NCBI GenBank assembly: GCA_034231615.1
Contig: CM067317.1
Coordinates: 3,220,801-3,284,800 of the forward strand
Source of the DNA: Meghimatium bilineatum
Taxonomy: Eukaryota; Mollusca; Gastropoda; Stylommatophora; Philomycidae
Length of the DNA stretch: 64,000 nt
Direction of reading: 5' to 3'
Shown piece after piece: positions 1-53,185 of this stretch. Made by a program: the position numbers and the translations under genes. The number at the start of each line of letters is the position of its first letter. Positions within the stretch are counted from its first letter, which is position 1. Below the pieces are notes generated by a model. That model was not told the origin of the DNA. It ran no database searches and saw nothing but the letters and a program-made list of their open reading frames with translations.

Positions 1-222
1 TTCACTAAGATGTCTACACCATCAGACAAGTCTTATGTTCACTAAGATGTCTACACCATCAGACAAGTCTTATGTTCACTAAGATGTCTACACCATCAGA
101 CAAGTCTTATGTTCACTAAGATGTCTACACCATCAGACAAGTCTTATGTTCACTAAGATGTCTACACCATCAGACAAGTCTTATGTTCACTAAGATGTCT
201 ACACCATCAGACAAGTGTTATG
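1..222. repeat. 37-bp minisatellite, 6 copies
   Basis: Unit ttcactaagatgtctacacc... repeats at exactly 37 bp six times. Copies are identical until the last (gtgttatg). The array probably continues before the window. Confidence 0.95.
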
Positions 223-224
223 GA

Positions 225-700
225 TGAACTCTACTGTTGGCTGGAGCTCTTGTGTAGTTCCATATATCTTTGCTTGCAGGGTTGTGCTGTCGGGTCAGGT
301 ATGTCTCTCTAAATTGGGTACTGTACTGGGAGACATGTGCACATTTTTAGCTGAATAAATTCCATTGTTAAATGAAACATTGATAAAAACGCATTTTACA
401 GGTGCTATTACTGCGGCCGCATGCAGCGATCTGTGTGCTATGCACTGAGAATCCCAAGTCCCGTGGGGGGTGGGGCCCTCTGTGTAAAATGGACATCAGT
501 TCATCTGGAAGCAGACGTATATATTTTTTTCTTGTCATGAAAGCTGAATCAAACTGCACAATATTAAAAGGTTGGAATGTGGACACATTTCCCCGTATTG
601 AACCAATTGTTCATACTGGGGACAGTTCTGCAGAATATGTTAAGAGGTCTGCTCATCTGTTCCACAAGTGCACAGTGGTGCGAGACACAGGTGTATATTG
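225..700 (+). repeat. Interspersed family D, copy 1, split by a ~285-bp insertion
   Basis: Bases 225-315 and 603-690 match 19560-19740 (shared atatctttgcttgcagggtt, attgttcatact and gcagaatatgttaagaag/g). In the second copy the two parts are adjacent, so 316-602 is an insertion here. No protein is recognisable. Open frames in 402-701 are chance. Confidence 0.6.
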
Positions 701-804
701 ATATGAAACTTCATTGTCTTTCTTCATACATTCTTCTTTCTCTTTGGCTAACTCAACTCATTAGCCCTCTCATTTCCCAGGAAACTACTGTGTGACAGTA
801 CCCA

Positions 805-1060
805 GGGGAACTCCCTGGCATATTGGTTAAGCTGTTCACCTTGTGTTCAAGAGGTCACGGGTTCGATACTGATTCGTGTCGTCTTGTTTATAAGGTGGTT
901 TACTTTCGGAGATCCCTGTGGATTATCACTTGAAGCTATGGAGTTACGTGCTATGAGTGGTACTCTCGGCAGGCGGCGTGCTGCTTCGTTGATAGGGACG
1001 GAGTACATATGGGAAACCGAGTACAGTGAAGTCAATCTTCTACGGCTTTTAAACCCACTG
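805..1060 (+). mobile_element. tRNA-derived SINE, family S1, copy 1
   Basis: The head has RNA polymerase III promoter features: a box A-like ctggcatattggttaagc and a box B-like gggttcgatact. A body follows with tatggagttacgtgctatgagtggtactctcggcaggcgg, shared in order with copies near 11525 and 14575. The tail is not A-rich. Confidence 0.7.
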
Positions 1061-1642
1061 AAGTTTAGTTCTACTCGTTTTGCTTGCTGTATTGTTTAGT
1101 TTGTATATTATGTGTTGTAATTTACTACCCTTGAGAGCCTGTAGACCAGATAATGCATCTGTGAAGATACCACTTGTTGACTGTTGATATTCAGAGACTG
1201 TGTAAAGTATCATGAGGGCTACTTATTCTATTGCTTCAACCTCAGCATTGTAGTTGGAGCAGAACTTTTTTCTGTAAGGATAGACTTTGTTTCAGGGCAA
1301 TGATCAGGATGGTTGTGAGGTAGCCTCAAAATAAGAATCTTGCTTCTGCCTAACAGCTGGTGGTATGTGTTATTTTATCGAAGTTGTCTTGTTTTACATT
1401 GATCTTACTTTTGATTGTTGTATTGATCACTGCACCTATTGGTCTTGTAATGTTTTGTTTCTTTGCCCGCTGTGTTTGACAAGATGATTTCCTAGAATGT
1501 TGCTATAGGTTTGTTTAAAAACTGATGACTAACCTGAAATGTGTTGCTAAATTACAAGTAGTAGTTAACAGCTGTGTTCAGCTATCAATGTAAGTATAGA
1601 GTTGAAAACTTCCACAGTTAAATGTCACTTGTTTTGATTCCA
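1061..1642. other. Intronic sequence, nothing recognised
   Basis: AT-rich unique-looking sequence between the SINE and the family-A copy. No exon, tRNA or repeat was recognised. Confidence 0.5.
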
Positions 1643-1865
1643 TTAATCGCTCGTGTGCTGCTACTCCCCTCTAAAGGGGAAGCAGACAATAGCACCACTG
1701 TTTACCTTCCATGCATGTCATTAGAGGTGAATAAAGAAAGTATGGGGTAAAGTTGGCTTTCTCATTCCATGTCGGGTCAAAGTGACCCAGAAGCCATGTT
1801 GAAGTCACGTGTGAGGCTGAAAGGCGCAGATATTGCAGCATAACCTTAAACCATGGCACAACGCA
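1643..1865 (+). repeat. Interspersed family A copy
   Basis: This is a diverged copy of a ~260-bp family best seen at 13716-13975. Shared blocks are gtttaccttccatgcatgtc, tcccattc-like with gggtcaaagtgaccc, ctgaaaggcgcagatattgcagca and aaaccatggcacaac. No open frame and no terminal poly(A). Confidence 0.75.
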
Positions 1866-1962
1866 GGAGATACCTTTAATTTTGGTCTTATTGTTGTGAT
1901 TGAAAATAAATTAATCATATTTTCTATGTAAAATTATGTATTCCAATCTCTTTGTTTTTCAG

Positions 1963-41974
<40,012 letters not shown>

Positions 41975-42685
41975 CCAGTCAATCTCCATTGCAAAGTTTT
42001 TTTTATATCTGTGCTGGAGTGTCAGACAAGACTCCAGGCATTCATCTATGACACAATGTGCTTCTAATGAATGACCTCCCAACATATTTTTTTTCCTAGT
42101 ATTACTGTTGTACGTTACCCCTTCTTGTGGTTGCATTGTGAAAATTGAGTCATTTTGATTTGTGCATTTTGTCAATCTTATGTGTTTAAGTATGTAATTT
42201 ACGCATCAGCAGTTCGAATCTCACAGAACTGGAAGTATGTGAGAAAATGTTTTTGTGTGTGTTCAAATTGTACACTAACTAGATTGATTAGCATCATAAG
42301 TTCTGTCATTGTGTTTGGCTGCAACTGAGCATCATTTTTTTAAATTTAATAAGTTCTTTGTGAACATTGGAGTATTTAGTGAACATTAAATTTCAGTTGG
42401 ATAAGTCACATCAACCTGTGATCAGGTGTGCCTGGGTATTGTGTCAACATTAAGTCTTCAAATCATAATTCTCCTGTTTCTCTTTACAAATTCCATGTGA
42501 AGATTGACTTGAAATATGCTGTTTCTCTCTCACAGTATGAACTTCTCTCTGTTTATGACTGCTCGCTGTGACCATGGCTGTATTTATTACTTTGACAAGC
42601 TAAACATGCCCTGTCCAGTTGTCTTTGTATTGATATCATGTTGAACATAAATTACTCAATAAAAATATATTGTCCACATGACATG
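41975..42685 (+). other. UBA1: UBA1 3' untranslated region (approximate end)
   Basis: Non-coding sequence follows the stop. AATAAA at 42658-42663 is followed about 20-30 bases later by a GT-rich stretch (tgctggttttgttgtt), the usual polyadenylation arrangement. No repeat family is recognised in it. The cleavage position is inferred. Confidence 0.65.
42658..42663 (+). promoter_or_regulatory. Polyadenylation signal AATAAA of UBA1
   Basis: The canonical hexamer lies 684 bases after the UBA1 stop, with a GT-rich downstream element around 42683-42702. I saw no earlier AATAAA in the 3' UTR. Confidence 0.65.
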
Positions 42686-42689
42686 CTGG

Positions 42690-43605
42690 TTTTGTTGTTA
42701 TAGTTCTGTCATGTCTCAGAATCCATGATGAGAAACTGAGTCATGGATATGCTTCATAGTACCCATCCCCTCTGCATATATTGAGTTTGTGTAGTGTTTC
42801 TGTCTATTCATCAAGTGATACGAGAATATATCCTCATCAAGACCAGACTCTTGTTACAGAGGCCACTAGTGGCTGAGTAACTAAACCTAACGTAGCTTCA
42901 TGCAGTAATCCTCAGATCCCCCTCCCCCAAAGATGAACAGTCTAATTACTATGTCAGTTGATATCCCCCTTCCCCTAAAGATGAACAGCTTAATTGAGAT
43001 CCCCCAAAAGAAACTATTGCAATGTATCCTCAATGCATGTCAACTACTTACAAGAGTAAACGTGGCCTAGCAAGATGGAACTACTTCAGAACATGGGCAT
43101 TTTGTTGACAGAATTTTATATATTTCTACACAGAAGTCCAGTTTTTGTTTGTATATACAATGGAATCCTACTATAGCACATTCTTATATAACATATTTTC
43201 CTATATAGCACATTCTTATATAACATATTTTCCTATATAGCAACACTTTTCAAAATTCCCAATTATATTTATTCAATATTGTCATCATGTGACATATTCT
43301 CTCCAGAACATGGTCTTCCTTATGGATTCTCAGAAACACTCAGCGATTCTGGGTGAGTTGACCTGCAGCAGCTAGAGATATGTTTAAACAATCTATCACT
43401 GCACCATCGTTGTCATCTTGGGTGCTTTGTTGCTGTTAACTCTTCAGCTATTAATCTTTCTATGCTATTATGTCTATATGAACACACAAAAAAACAGCTT
43501 TCTTGTTTGTATTCTATATAGCCAACTCTTATTATAATAATTATTATTATTTACATATTTTGTCTGGACCAAGTTGTTATAATGAGATTGATCAAGTTTC
43601 TTCAC
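42690..43605. other. Intergenic sequence between UBA1 and a 29-bp array
   Basis: A 32-bp duplication (atagcacattcttatataac) lies at 43183-43246 and a short cccc-rich repeat with aaagatgaacag at about 42930-42990. No exon was seen. Confidence 0.5.
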
Positions 43606-43607
43606 TA

Positions 43608-44012
43608 CCATCAGTATGGAGGACATTTCTTCACTACCGTCGGCATGGAGGACATTTCTTCACTACCATCGGCATGGAGGACATTTCTTCACTACCGTCG
43701 GAATGGAGGACATCTCAAATACCGTCGGTATGGAGGACATCTCAAATACTGTCAGTATGGAGGTCATTTCTTCACTACCGTCAGTATGGAGGTCATTTCT
43801 TCACTACCGTCAGTATGGAGGTCATTTCTTCACTACCGTCGGTATGGAGGTCATTTCTTCACTACCGTCGGTATGGAGGACATTTCTTCACTTCCGTCGG
43901 TATGGACGACATTTCTTCACTTCCGTCGGTATGGAGGTCATTTCTTCACTACCGTCGGTATGGAGGACATTTCACTTCCGTCAGTATGGAGGACATTTCA
44001 CTACTGTCAGCA
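43608..44012. repeat. ~29-bp minisatellite, about 14 copies
   Basis: tatggaggacatttcttcac and taccgtcgg repeat with tatggaggtc and shortened forms. Since 29 is not a multiple of 3 and the unit lacks stops, all three plus frames are open through the array. This explains three overlapping long frames and is not evidence of coding. Confidence 0.93.
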
Positions 44013-45241
44013 TTGACTATCAAGGTATGCGGTTCCATTACACCAAACTTTTCTCAGGACACAGAGATAAACCAACACTCCAAATAAATCTTCAAATCTC
44101 AATATTGATAAGACCAACACCAAAAAAATAAAAACCCAAACAATGATGTCATGTTTAAAGTAGAAACTTTATGAATTACAAATTAGGGACTGGAACTAAA
44201 ATCAAAAATTGTTATATTTGTATATTACAATAAATGCAAATTAAAAGATCCAAAGCATGAACATTTCTGATAGCAGGATCTTTGACAGCCCCTCTAATTT
44301 ACTGCAATGTAGGAACAGTAGTCTTTCTTTGACTACAAATGACCATGTTGTGACTATATCTACAAGTCTGTACCTATTTCTGGTCTGGTGGTTATTTTCC
44401 AAAATCAAATTTTCCAGGTACTGCCATCGATTGAAAAAAAAAAATGCAATTAATAGTAACTTTCCAACCAAAACATGCTAATTTATGGAGTAGACTGGAA
44501 CATTGTAAGGTCCCAGTATAGACAAACTGACTGTAAACTAAGAAATCTGAGTTGAAAACTTGGTGACTATAATTACAAGAAGAAACAAAATTAGACCATA
44601 CTTATCAACGGTCTAATGCATGTACGCATGGCTACAATTTAATATGACTACAATCATGCAGGCAGCATGGCAATGAAACAATCTGAACAGTCCTGTCTGA
44701 ACCTTGACAAACCCACTTCATGAGAAACCCAGACTATTCAAATGACATATTCCAGCAGTAAACAGTTTTATGATTTTCAATGTTTGTCAAGTGTGAAAAC
44801 TGGTTTGGACATCATATAATGAAGGAACACTTATATCACATCTGCGCTCTGATTGACAATACATATCTCAGTATTATGATACCATATTAATAATAATATT
44901 GTGCTAAGAGCAAGACAATCTCAATTAGCAGAAATGAAAAATAAGGAAGAAAATAACCCAGAAAAGTCACATATATTGAGTTATATTCTGTTAAAAAAAA
45001 CAGCCAGAGAGCTTGAAAAAGGGGGAGGGGATGTTAAAACAAGCAGGTACACTCTGGCTGACTGTTCACACCAGAATACATACAATGATGCCAAAGTGTC
45101 TGGTTACAATAAAATCAAATCAAGGATAGAAACAAAACTCTGGATGTGTACAGTCCCTCACCCACCCCCGCATACAAATTAAACCCAATACACTGTACTA
45201 ATATGCACCAAAATAGATGAACTTCCCAAATGCAAGCATCC
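44013..45241. other. Intergenic sequence, nothing recognised
   Basis: AT-rich sequence with no repeat family or exon identified. Confidence 0.45.
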
Positions 45242-45422
45242 TATCAACAATGTTCCCTCTAAGGCGTGCAGGACACTAGAAGGTACTTTCCACGCACATA
45301 AAGTACTAGCAAAAGACTTTTTTTTAAAAGTTAGCAGATACCCACATAGAAATATTGCCACCGCTCAGACAACTTAAGATTTTACTCATAAGGGAAGAAA
45401 ATTTGAGGGAACATTGTTGATA
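45242..45422. mobile_element. 181-bp MITE with perfect 18-bp TIRs
   Basis: TATCAACAATGTTCCCTC at 45242-45259 is exactly repeated in inverse at 45405-45422. The interior is short and non-coding. The CAATGTTCCCTC core resembles ends I associate with hAT-type MITEs. A direct target duplication is not obvious. Confidence 0.7.
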
Positions 45423-45599
45423 AGCTACATTTTATTAGACAAATGCAGAGTAACACAATTTCAAATTGAGGTAATGTCTACATAATTACATTTTTCTGAA
45501 GATCAAATCTTGATGCTGATACTATCACATACAATTTGCAGTTCCAGCTTTTCAGTGGCAAGCAATTCTCGTGACCAATCAAGAATGTCAATTTTCTAG

Positions 45600-45758
45600 T
45601 TGGAGTGTCTTAGTATTGCTAGAAAACTTGACATCCGTGGTGTTCTATTGAGTTGGAGTGTCTTAGTATTGCTAGAAAACTTGACATCCGTGGTGTTCTA
45701 TTGAGTTGGAGTGTCTTAGTATTGCTAGAAAACTTGACATCCGTGGTGTTCTATGTAG
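45600..45758. repeat. 53-bp minisatellite, 3 copies
   Basis: ttggagtgtcttagtattgc and tagaaaacttgacatccgtg repeat three times identically until the last bases. Confidence 0.95.
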
Positions 45759-46715
45759 TTGGTAATAATGTGTTTAGTTCAATAAATAAAAATATGACAT
45801 AGCTAACCAGGTATAAATGAAAACGTGACAGCTCAAGTTTGCACGCACTTCTGTCAGAATAAATAGGCAGAAAACTTGGTGCTCCACCTTGCTATTTGAA
45901 GTGACAGTCAGCAGGAAATAAGGCAATCAACATTTGATATTTATGGCCAGTGAGATTTGAATCAATCTTCTATGGTGGTAGCCAGAGAGGACACGCACAT
46001 TAGCCACCTTGACACTGCCACACATCCACATTATCCATGTTATCCATGTTAGGAAGCTGGCACAAGTTTCTACACCTGGTTTATGTCAGACGTGTTTCTA
46101 TCCAGATAGCTCCAGAACGTGACAGCTCTTGTTGCCACATTTTTGATCATAAATCCAGCGAACAGAAAGACATGCATTGACTAGCTCACATCCCAAGTCT
46201 AAGAAGCAGTCACACCCTGGAAGGTACATAAACACATGGGTCAACTAGCTACAGAAGGGAAACATTGCCACTGCAGGCATCATGTAACAAACCATCATCA
46301 AATATTGATTATTGTTTATAAGAATCATTCAATTAGGATAATAACACAAATATGCCAAGCTAATATTGGGCTGGCCAAAACACACACATGGACCACATTC
46401 AAATTATAACTTACACATGGACCAAATGAAACCTGTAACATACACATGGACCACATTCAGCTTATGCACAATGAAAATTATAGTCTAGTTCAGAATGACT
46501 TATTTTTTAACACCCCCCCCCCACCTAAAGGTGTCCTTCCTCACTCTACGTGGTATTTTCTTCCTCCATTGTAATATAACTGTCCAATCTTCAAATTGTA
46601 GTGAACCTGTGATTAATGCATTCTATAAGTTTGTAAAAAATTTGACAGATTGAAACTTCATAGAAGCATTTGTTATCAACGCACAGATGTACAGTTCACA
46701 GGTGTCAATGAGAAT
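45759..46715. other. Non-coding sequence, nothing recognised
   Basis: Only a short atccatgtt duplication (46027-46048), three acacatggacca motifs (46384-46455) and a poly(C) near 46512 are seen. Confidence 0.45.
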
Positions 46716-46832
46716 AAACTGTCACTCATTGACAGCAGTATTATAAACTGTCACTTGATGACAGCAGTATTATAAACTGTCACTCGATGACAGCAGTATT
46801 ATAAACTGTCACTCCATGACAGCAGTATTATA
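46716..46832. repeat. 29-bp minisatellite, 4 copies
   Basis: aaactgtcactcgatgacag and cagtattat repeat. CTGTCA/TGACAG arms in each unit form a small inverted repeat. Confidence 0.92.
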
Positions 46833-49136
46833 TACTTGGACTTGAGAAATGATCAACATTTTTCAGGACACATTTCAATTTGACAAACTAGTAACTATCT
46901 TCTGAATCGGAAACCACTTTCTGTCACATTATCCTGCTCTAGAAATGAGTTCTATATAATACAAACAAACATTTGATTGGTGAATCTAACATGAGAAAGT
47001 CCAACAGCTACAACTCAGTCAATGCTACAACTTGTATGCTCCAGTAATTTTCATATATTAAAACATAAGTATGTTCATTTCATATCAAAACAGTAATACA
47101 GAGTATGCTAGTAGAGACATCATAGGAAATTGTGTACAAAATATCATTATTATACAAGGTAAAGCAATAGAAAACAGTCATAAACATGCCATATAAAATA
47201 AATCACAAACAGAACAAAAACATATCGTAGAGCCATATAAAATAAATCACAAATATAACAAAAACATATCGTAGAGACATTCAGGAGTGGAAGAATTCCA
47301 CTGAGACTGCTAGACGTCCACATTTGATCTGCAACATTTATGAGATGTCTCCAACTCTACTCAGTCATCACTCAGGATACTTTACCCAAACTAGACAGTA
47401 ATTGTTGAGGATACCCTTACACAAACTAGACAGTAATTGTTGAGGATACCCTTACACAAACTAGACAGTAATTGTTGAGGATACCCTTACACAAACTAGA
47501 CAGTAATTGTTGAGATTACTTTACACAAACTAGACAGTAATTGTTGAGATTACTTTACAAAAACAGTCAGTATTCATTTTGACAAAATCTACTGGTAGAC
47601 TAGAGACATGAAGATAATTGCCTAGTGTTGTTTGTAATGCTAGCCAGCATTGAAGACATTATTTGCTGGATACATTAGTTTGACTGCAGCCTTCAGATAA
47701 ATGGAGTGTCTATTAGTTTCAAGTTAACTACAACAGACATAGAAACTCATAAGAGAAGTGGGGACATTAGAAATTCTACTGTTTCATAATTGTGATAAAA
47801 ATTAGCTAGTTTTGCAAAGTATCCAGAGAAGAACATGGTAGAATTTCAACTACTGTGACTGCTACCACAACTACAGCAATGTATTACCTCACTGATTTCA
47901 GTATCCTTACAATAACACTAGATTTTTCTAAATAAAAACATTATATAGTGTCATGTCACTGCATCTAAGCCATACAAGCCACTTTTGTCTCAGCCTCACA
48001 AGCCACTTTTGTCAGCCTCACAAACAACTATTGTCAGTTTGACAAGTCAGTTTTGAACCAGTCTAACAGACCCCCTTTCATGTCAGTCTTGACTGCATAG
48101 ATACAAGACCTCAGTACTCTCCTTGTGTTTAGTTTTGTGTCTTTATGTTATGCAAGCACAAATGGAACTCACACAGTGACTAGATAATTCTGCAATGCAA
48201 TCACTGAAATCATACTGGTGGACAATGTCCAACTACATCTGAGTACTTCCCATAAATTGACTTACCTGTGTTGTTGATACAATCAATTCTTGCTGACAAT
48301 GTCACATGTTGATACCAAATATTCAAACAAACACTAGCACATCTGATTTATTGTGACTATCCTTTGATATGGAATTTTCATTGTCTTCATACTGTCATTA
48401 TTTCCTCTAATGACATGACTTGAACCTCCGGTTTAGCACAGTCTCAAAGTTGATCACTGACTACGTGTTGTAACCAGTATTGTTGAGTTGACAAACTTCC
48501 ATGTATTAGGTGAAGGTATCCAGGAATTGAACATTGTTACTTTTAGGATCAACCCACTATAGATATCCTGATTGATGAGAAATATGCAGTACAAGTCCTC
48601 CTCCCTTCAGAACTCTACCACAAAACTTGTTCACTGTTTATATTGGTTAAAACATGACGCAGATCTAGTTTCCTAATGAGTTCTATGTCACTCACAAATT
48701 ATGGAAAGTCAGATGGATGATCTACTAGTCAAGAGAAATGAAACAGTACACCCTTACAACAAAACACGATACTGTCCATAATCTGCGAAGAAAGGAGCAA
48801 AATATTTTCAGACTGAGTACAGGTTACAATAGAATCAAACAACACTTGTATAGGTTTCAGACTGAGTACAGGTTACAATAGAATCAAACAACACTTACAG
48901 AACAGTCCACAGTACAACACCGCAAGTGGCCACATAAACAGATAAAATGTTTATGTCTCTGCCTTGAGTGACTGTCCTGGAAGTTGAACTTAGAATCTGT
49001 GAATAATAAGTCTGTATGCTGACAAATGAACCACTCTGAAATATTCTCTAGTAGACTGCTAACTATGAACCACAGGTCACAAAATATGTCTTGTGAATCT
49101 TCATCAGGAGACTGCTATGAACTACCTGAGAAGTAT
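46833..49136. other. Non-coding sequence with short duplications
   Basis: Contains a 44-bp duplication at 47185-47280 (ccatataaaataaatcacaa), a 35-bp array at 47384-47572 (acaaactagacagtaattgt, about 5 copies), a cacaagccacttttgtcagc duplication near 47985-48020 and a 41-bp duplication at 48796-48898 (ttcagactgagtacaggtta). No exon was recognised. Confidence 0.6.
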
Positions 49137-50770
49137 TGTGAATACTCCTTCAACAGGAGACTGCTGACTATGAACTTCCTTTATCTTGTGAATACTCCTT
49201 CAACAGGAGACTGCTGACTATGAACTTCCTTTATCTTGTGAATACTCCTTCAACAGGAGACTGCTGACTATGAACTTCCTTTATCTTGTGAATACTCCTT
49301 CAACAGGAGACTGCTGACTATGAACTTCCTTTATCTTGTGAATACTCCTTCAACAGGAGACTGCTGACTATGAACTTCCTTTATCTTGTGAATACTCCTT
49401 CAACAGGAGACTGCTGACTATGAACTTCCTTTATCTTGTGAATACTCCTTCAACAGGAGACTGCTGACTATGAACTTCCTTTATCTTGTGAATACTCCTT
49501 CAACAGGAGACTGCTGACTATGAACTTCCTTTATCTTGTGAATACTCCTTCAACAGGAGACTGCTGACTATGAACTTCCTTTATCTTGTGAATACTCCTT
49601 CAACAGGAGACTGCTGACTATGAACTTCCTTTATCTTGTGAATACTCCTTCAACAGGAGACTGCTGACTATGAACTTCCTTTATCTTGTGAATACTCCTT
49701 CAACAGGAGACTGCTGACTATGAACTTCCTTTATCTTGTGAATACTCCTTCAACAGGAGACTGCTGACTATGAACTTCCTTTATCTTGTGAATACTCCTT
49801 CAACAGGAGACTGCTGACTATGAACTTCCTTTATCTTGTGAATACTCCTTCAACAGGAGACTGCTGACTATGAACTTCCTTTATCTTGTGAATACTCCTT
49901 CAACAGGAGACTGCTGACTATGAACTTCCTTTATCTTGTGAATACTCCTTCAACAGGAGACTGCTGACTATGAACTTCCTTTATCTTGTGAATACTCCTT
50001 CAACAGGAGACTGCTGACTATGAACTTCCTTTATCTTGTGAATACTCCTTCAACAGGAGACTGCTGACTATGAACTTCCTTTATCTTGTGAATACTCCTT
50101 CAACAGGAGACTGCTGACTATGAACTTCCTTTATCTTGTGAATACTCCTTCAACAGGAGACTGCTGACTATGAACTTCCTTTATCTTGTGAATACTCCTT
50201 CAACAGGAGACTGCTGACTATGAACTTCCTTTATCTTGTGAATACTCCTTCAACAGGAGACTGCTGACTATGAACTTCCTTTATCTTGTGAATACTCCTT
50301 CAACAGGAGACTGCTGACTATGAACTTCCTTTATCTTGTGAATACTCCTTCAACAGGAGACTGCTGACTATGAACTTCCTTTATCTTGTGAATACTCCTT
50401 CAACAGGAGACTGCTGACTATGAACTTCCTTTATCTTGTGAATACTCCTTCAACAGGAGACTGCTGACTATGAACTTCCTTTATCTTGTGAATACTCCTT
50501 CAACAGGAGACTGCTGACTATGAACTTCCTTTATCTTGTGAATACTCCTTCAACAGGAGACTGCTGACTATGAACTTCCTTTATCTTGTGAATACTCCTT
50601 CAACAGGAGACTGCTGACTATGAACTTCCTTTATCTTGTGAATACTCCTTCAACAGGAGACTGCTGACTATGAACTTCCTTTATCTTGTGAATACTCCTT
50701 CAACAGGAGACTGCTGACTATGAACTTCCTTTATCTTGTGAATACTCCAAAAGGAGACTGCTGACTATAA
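49137..50770. repeat. 50-bp minisatellite, 32 essentially identical copies
   Basis: Unit tgaacttcctttatcttgtg, aatactccttcaacaggaga and ctgctgacta repeats at exactly 50 bp from 49171 to 50721 with no variant seen by eye. Only the first ~1.5 units and the last unit diverge. CTCCT..AGGAG forms a small hairpin in each unit. Confidence 0.97.
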
Positions 50771-52127
50771 GCTGTGAGGACAAACATGATTCTTTCAGAG
50801 GTTACGCATTTTTTGTGAATACTTGGTCCTGACATGAACTACAGCTTTCATCTGTTATTTACAATTGACACACCTGGCACACATCTTGACACATGCAGGT
50901 ACACTGTCTCAACTACCAGTTTAGTTTATGACATGAGCAGATGAACTTTCTTCTCATAAACATTTATTAAGGAGACAAGTTAGAAGTAACATTTGACAAG
51001 TTCTTTCTAGGGCCTCAATGTCCAATACTTGCTAAATCACATCTTGATTTTATCCAGTCCAGTGGTCAACCCTTGGACAACAACAAAAATTAGTTGTATA
51101 AACTACCAACCAAGCATCTTTTACTTTGATTCTGTTTGACTCATTTCTAGAAACTACACATTTTCATGGTGAAAAACATTAATCAAAAATTACAATTTCA
51201 AAAATGACATTTCTTGTGTTATAAGACATGCATGCAACCTGAACACTCACATTCTGCAGCCGTGAAATGAGTCAAACCAGGTCAACTAAACACTCTTCCT
51301 GAGAGGTTGAATAACAACAAATCAGAACTCAGTCTCAAACACATACATACAGCATTTACTCACATCTACGATGTTCAAACATGATGAAGGGCACATACAC
51401 CCACAGGTGTTAAACATTGGTGAATAACCAAATACAAGTAGAAACAACTAGACAGACAATCATTCTCATATTAAGAAGACATTAGACATAGATTGCAGAT
51501 ATTGTTTTGATCATGAATACATAACATATGCAGTGCAAACCTGTCATTGGTTTCTTCAAACACATCACACAAACAGCCAAACATAAACACATTTTGTTCA
51601 ATGTCAGCCAGTAAGTGACATTCAAACTAGCACAACAGGAAACAGTCACACAAACATACACATATAAATGAAAACATGATTGACTGTACTACTACACAAA
51701 TGTTCTAGCATGTTACATCAATCTGGAGATACCAACAACAGTAGCCAACAGCTGAATAATATCATATTGTGAAGTACTCGGGGCTCGTCATGCACATCAA
51801 AGATAGTAATACTCTACTATATACTGGGCATCGACACAGTCCACAAATTAATATACCTCGGCACTTGCCGAATCATAACACAAAAAATAATAGTATTTTC
51901 GCTGAGGCCGTCACACTAGAAGTAGTATTCTCGCGAGGTCATCACACAGACAAGAAATAGTAATACTCGTAGTGAGGTCATCACAAGAAATAGTAACTTC
52001 TGAATGCGTCATGAGAAAACATCAGAAACCTGAGAGTTCTTATATCACATCTTCTATGACTTGACCATCACAGCAACAAGAATCCGACATTCATACACAA
52101 TGTTGGCCACATGGCATGGAAGATCTT
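50771..52127. other. Non-coding sequence, nothing recognised
   Basis: No coding or repeat family found. cataaacatttattaagg at about 50955 has a minus-strand AATAAA that could serve the minus-strand gene, unproven. Confidence 0.4.
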
Positions 52128-53185
52128 GTCTCATCAGATCTCTGTTTAACACAGCTACTGTTTATCTTGTATGATATCTGCTTACTACAGCAACTGTTTA
52201 TCTTGTCTCATCAGATCTCAATTTACTACAGCTACTGTTTATCTTGTCTCCTCAGATCTCTGTTTAACACAGCTACTATTTATCTTGTCTCATCAGATCT
52301 CTGTTTAACACAGCTACTATTTATCTTGTCTCATCAGATCTCTGTTTACTACAGCTACTGTTTATCTTGTCTGATATCTGTTTACTACAGCAACTGTTTA
52401 TCTTGTCTGATATCTGTTTACTACAGCAACTGTTTATCTTGTCTGATATCTGCTTACTACAGCAACTGTTTATCTTGTCTGATATCTGTTTACTACAGCA
52501 ACTGTTTATCTTGTATATCTGCTTACTACAGCAACTGTTTATCTTGTCTCATCAGATCTCAATTTACTACAGCTACTGTTTATCTTGTCTGATATCTGTT
52601 TAACACAGCTACTATTTATCTTGTCTCATCGGATCTCTGTTTAACACAGCTACTGTTTATCTTGTATGATATCTGCTTACTACAGCAACTGTTTATCTTG
52701 TCTGATATCTGCTTACTACAGCAACTGTTTATCTTGTCTGATATCTGTTTACTACAGCAACTGTTTATCTTGGTCTGATATCTGTTTACTACAGCAACTG
52801 TTTATCTTGGTCTGATATCTGTTTACTACAGCAACTGTTTATCTTGGTCTGATATCTGCTTACTACAGCAACTGTTTATCTTGGTCTGATATCTGCTTAC
52901 TACAGCAACTGTTTATCTTGTCTGATATCTGCTTACTACAGCAACTGTTTATCTTGTCTGATATCTGTTTACTACAGCAACTGTTTATCTTGGTCTGATA
53001 TCTGCTTACTACAGCAACTGTTTATCTTGTCTCATCAGATCTCTGTTTACTACAGCTACTGTTTATCTTGTCTCATCAGATCTCAATTTACTACAGCTAC
53101 TGTTTATCTTGTCTGATATCTGCTTACTACTGCAACTGTTTATCTTGGTCTGATATCTGCTTACTACAGCAACTGTTTATCTCTA
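52128..53185. repeat. ~35-bp minisatellite, about 30 copies
   Basis: actacagcaactgtttatct and tgtctgatatctgctt recur with two main types (tgatatctg and catcagatctc) and atctgtttaacacagctact variants. The mixing of types indicates repeated unequal exchange. Confidence 0.95.

Noticed and set aside
43503-44131. Three overlapping plus-strand open frames of 144-194 codons
   Set aside because: All three frames are open because the 29-bp repeat has no stop in any frame. This is a property of the array, not coding.
49137-50770. Possible CRISPR-like array
   Set aside because: Units are contiguous 50-bp copies without unique spacers, the genome is eukaryotic and no cas genes are present.
52116-52592. 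158-codon frame with repeating YYSNCLSCLIS
   Set aside because: Generated by the ~35-bp minisatellite. Other units break every frame.
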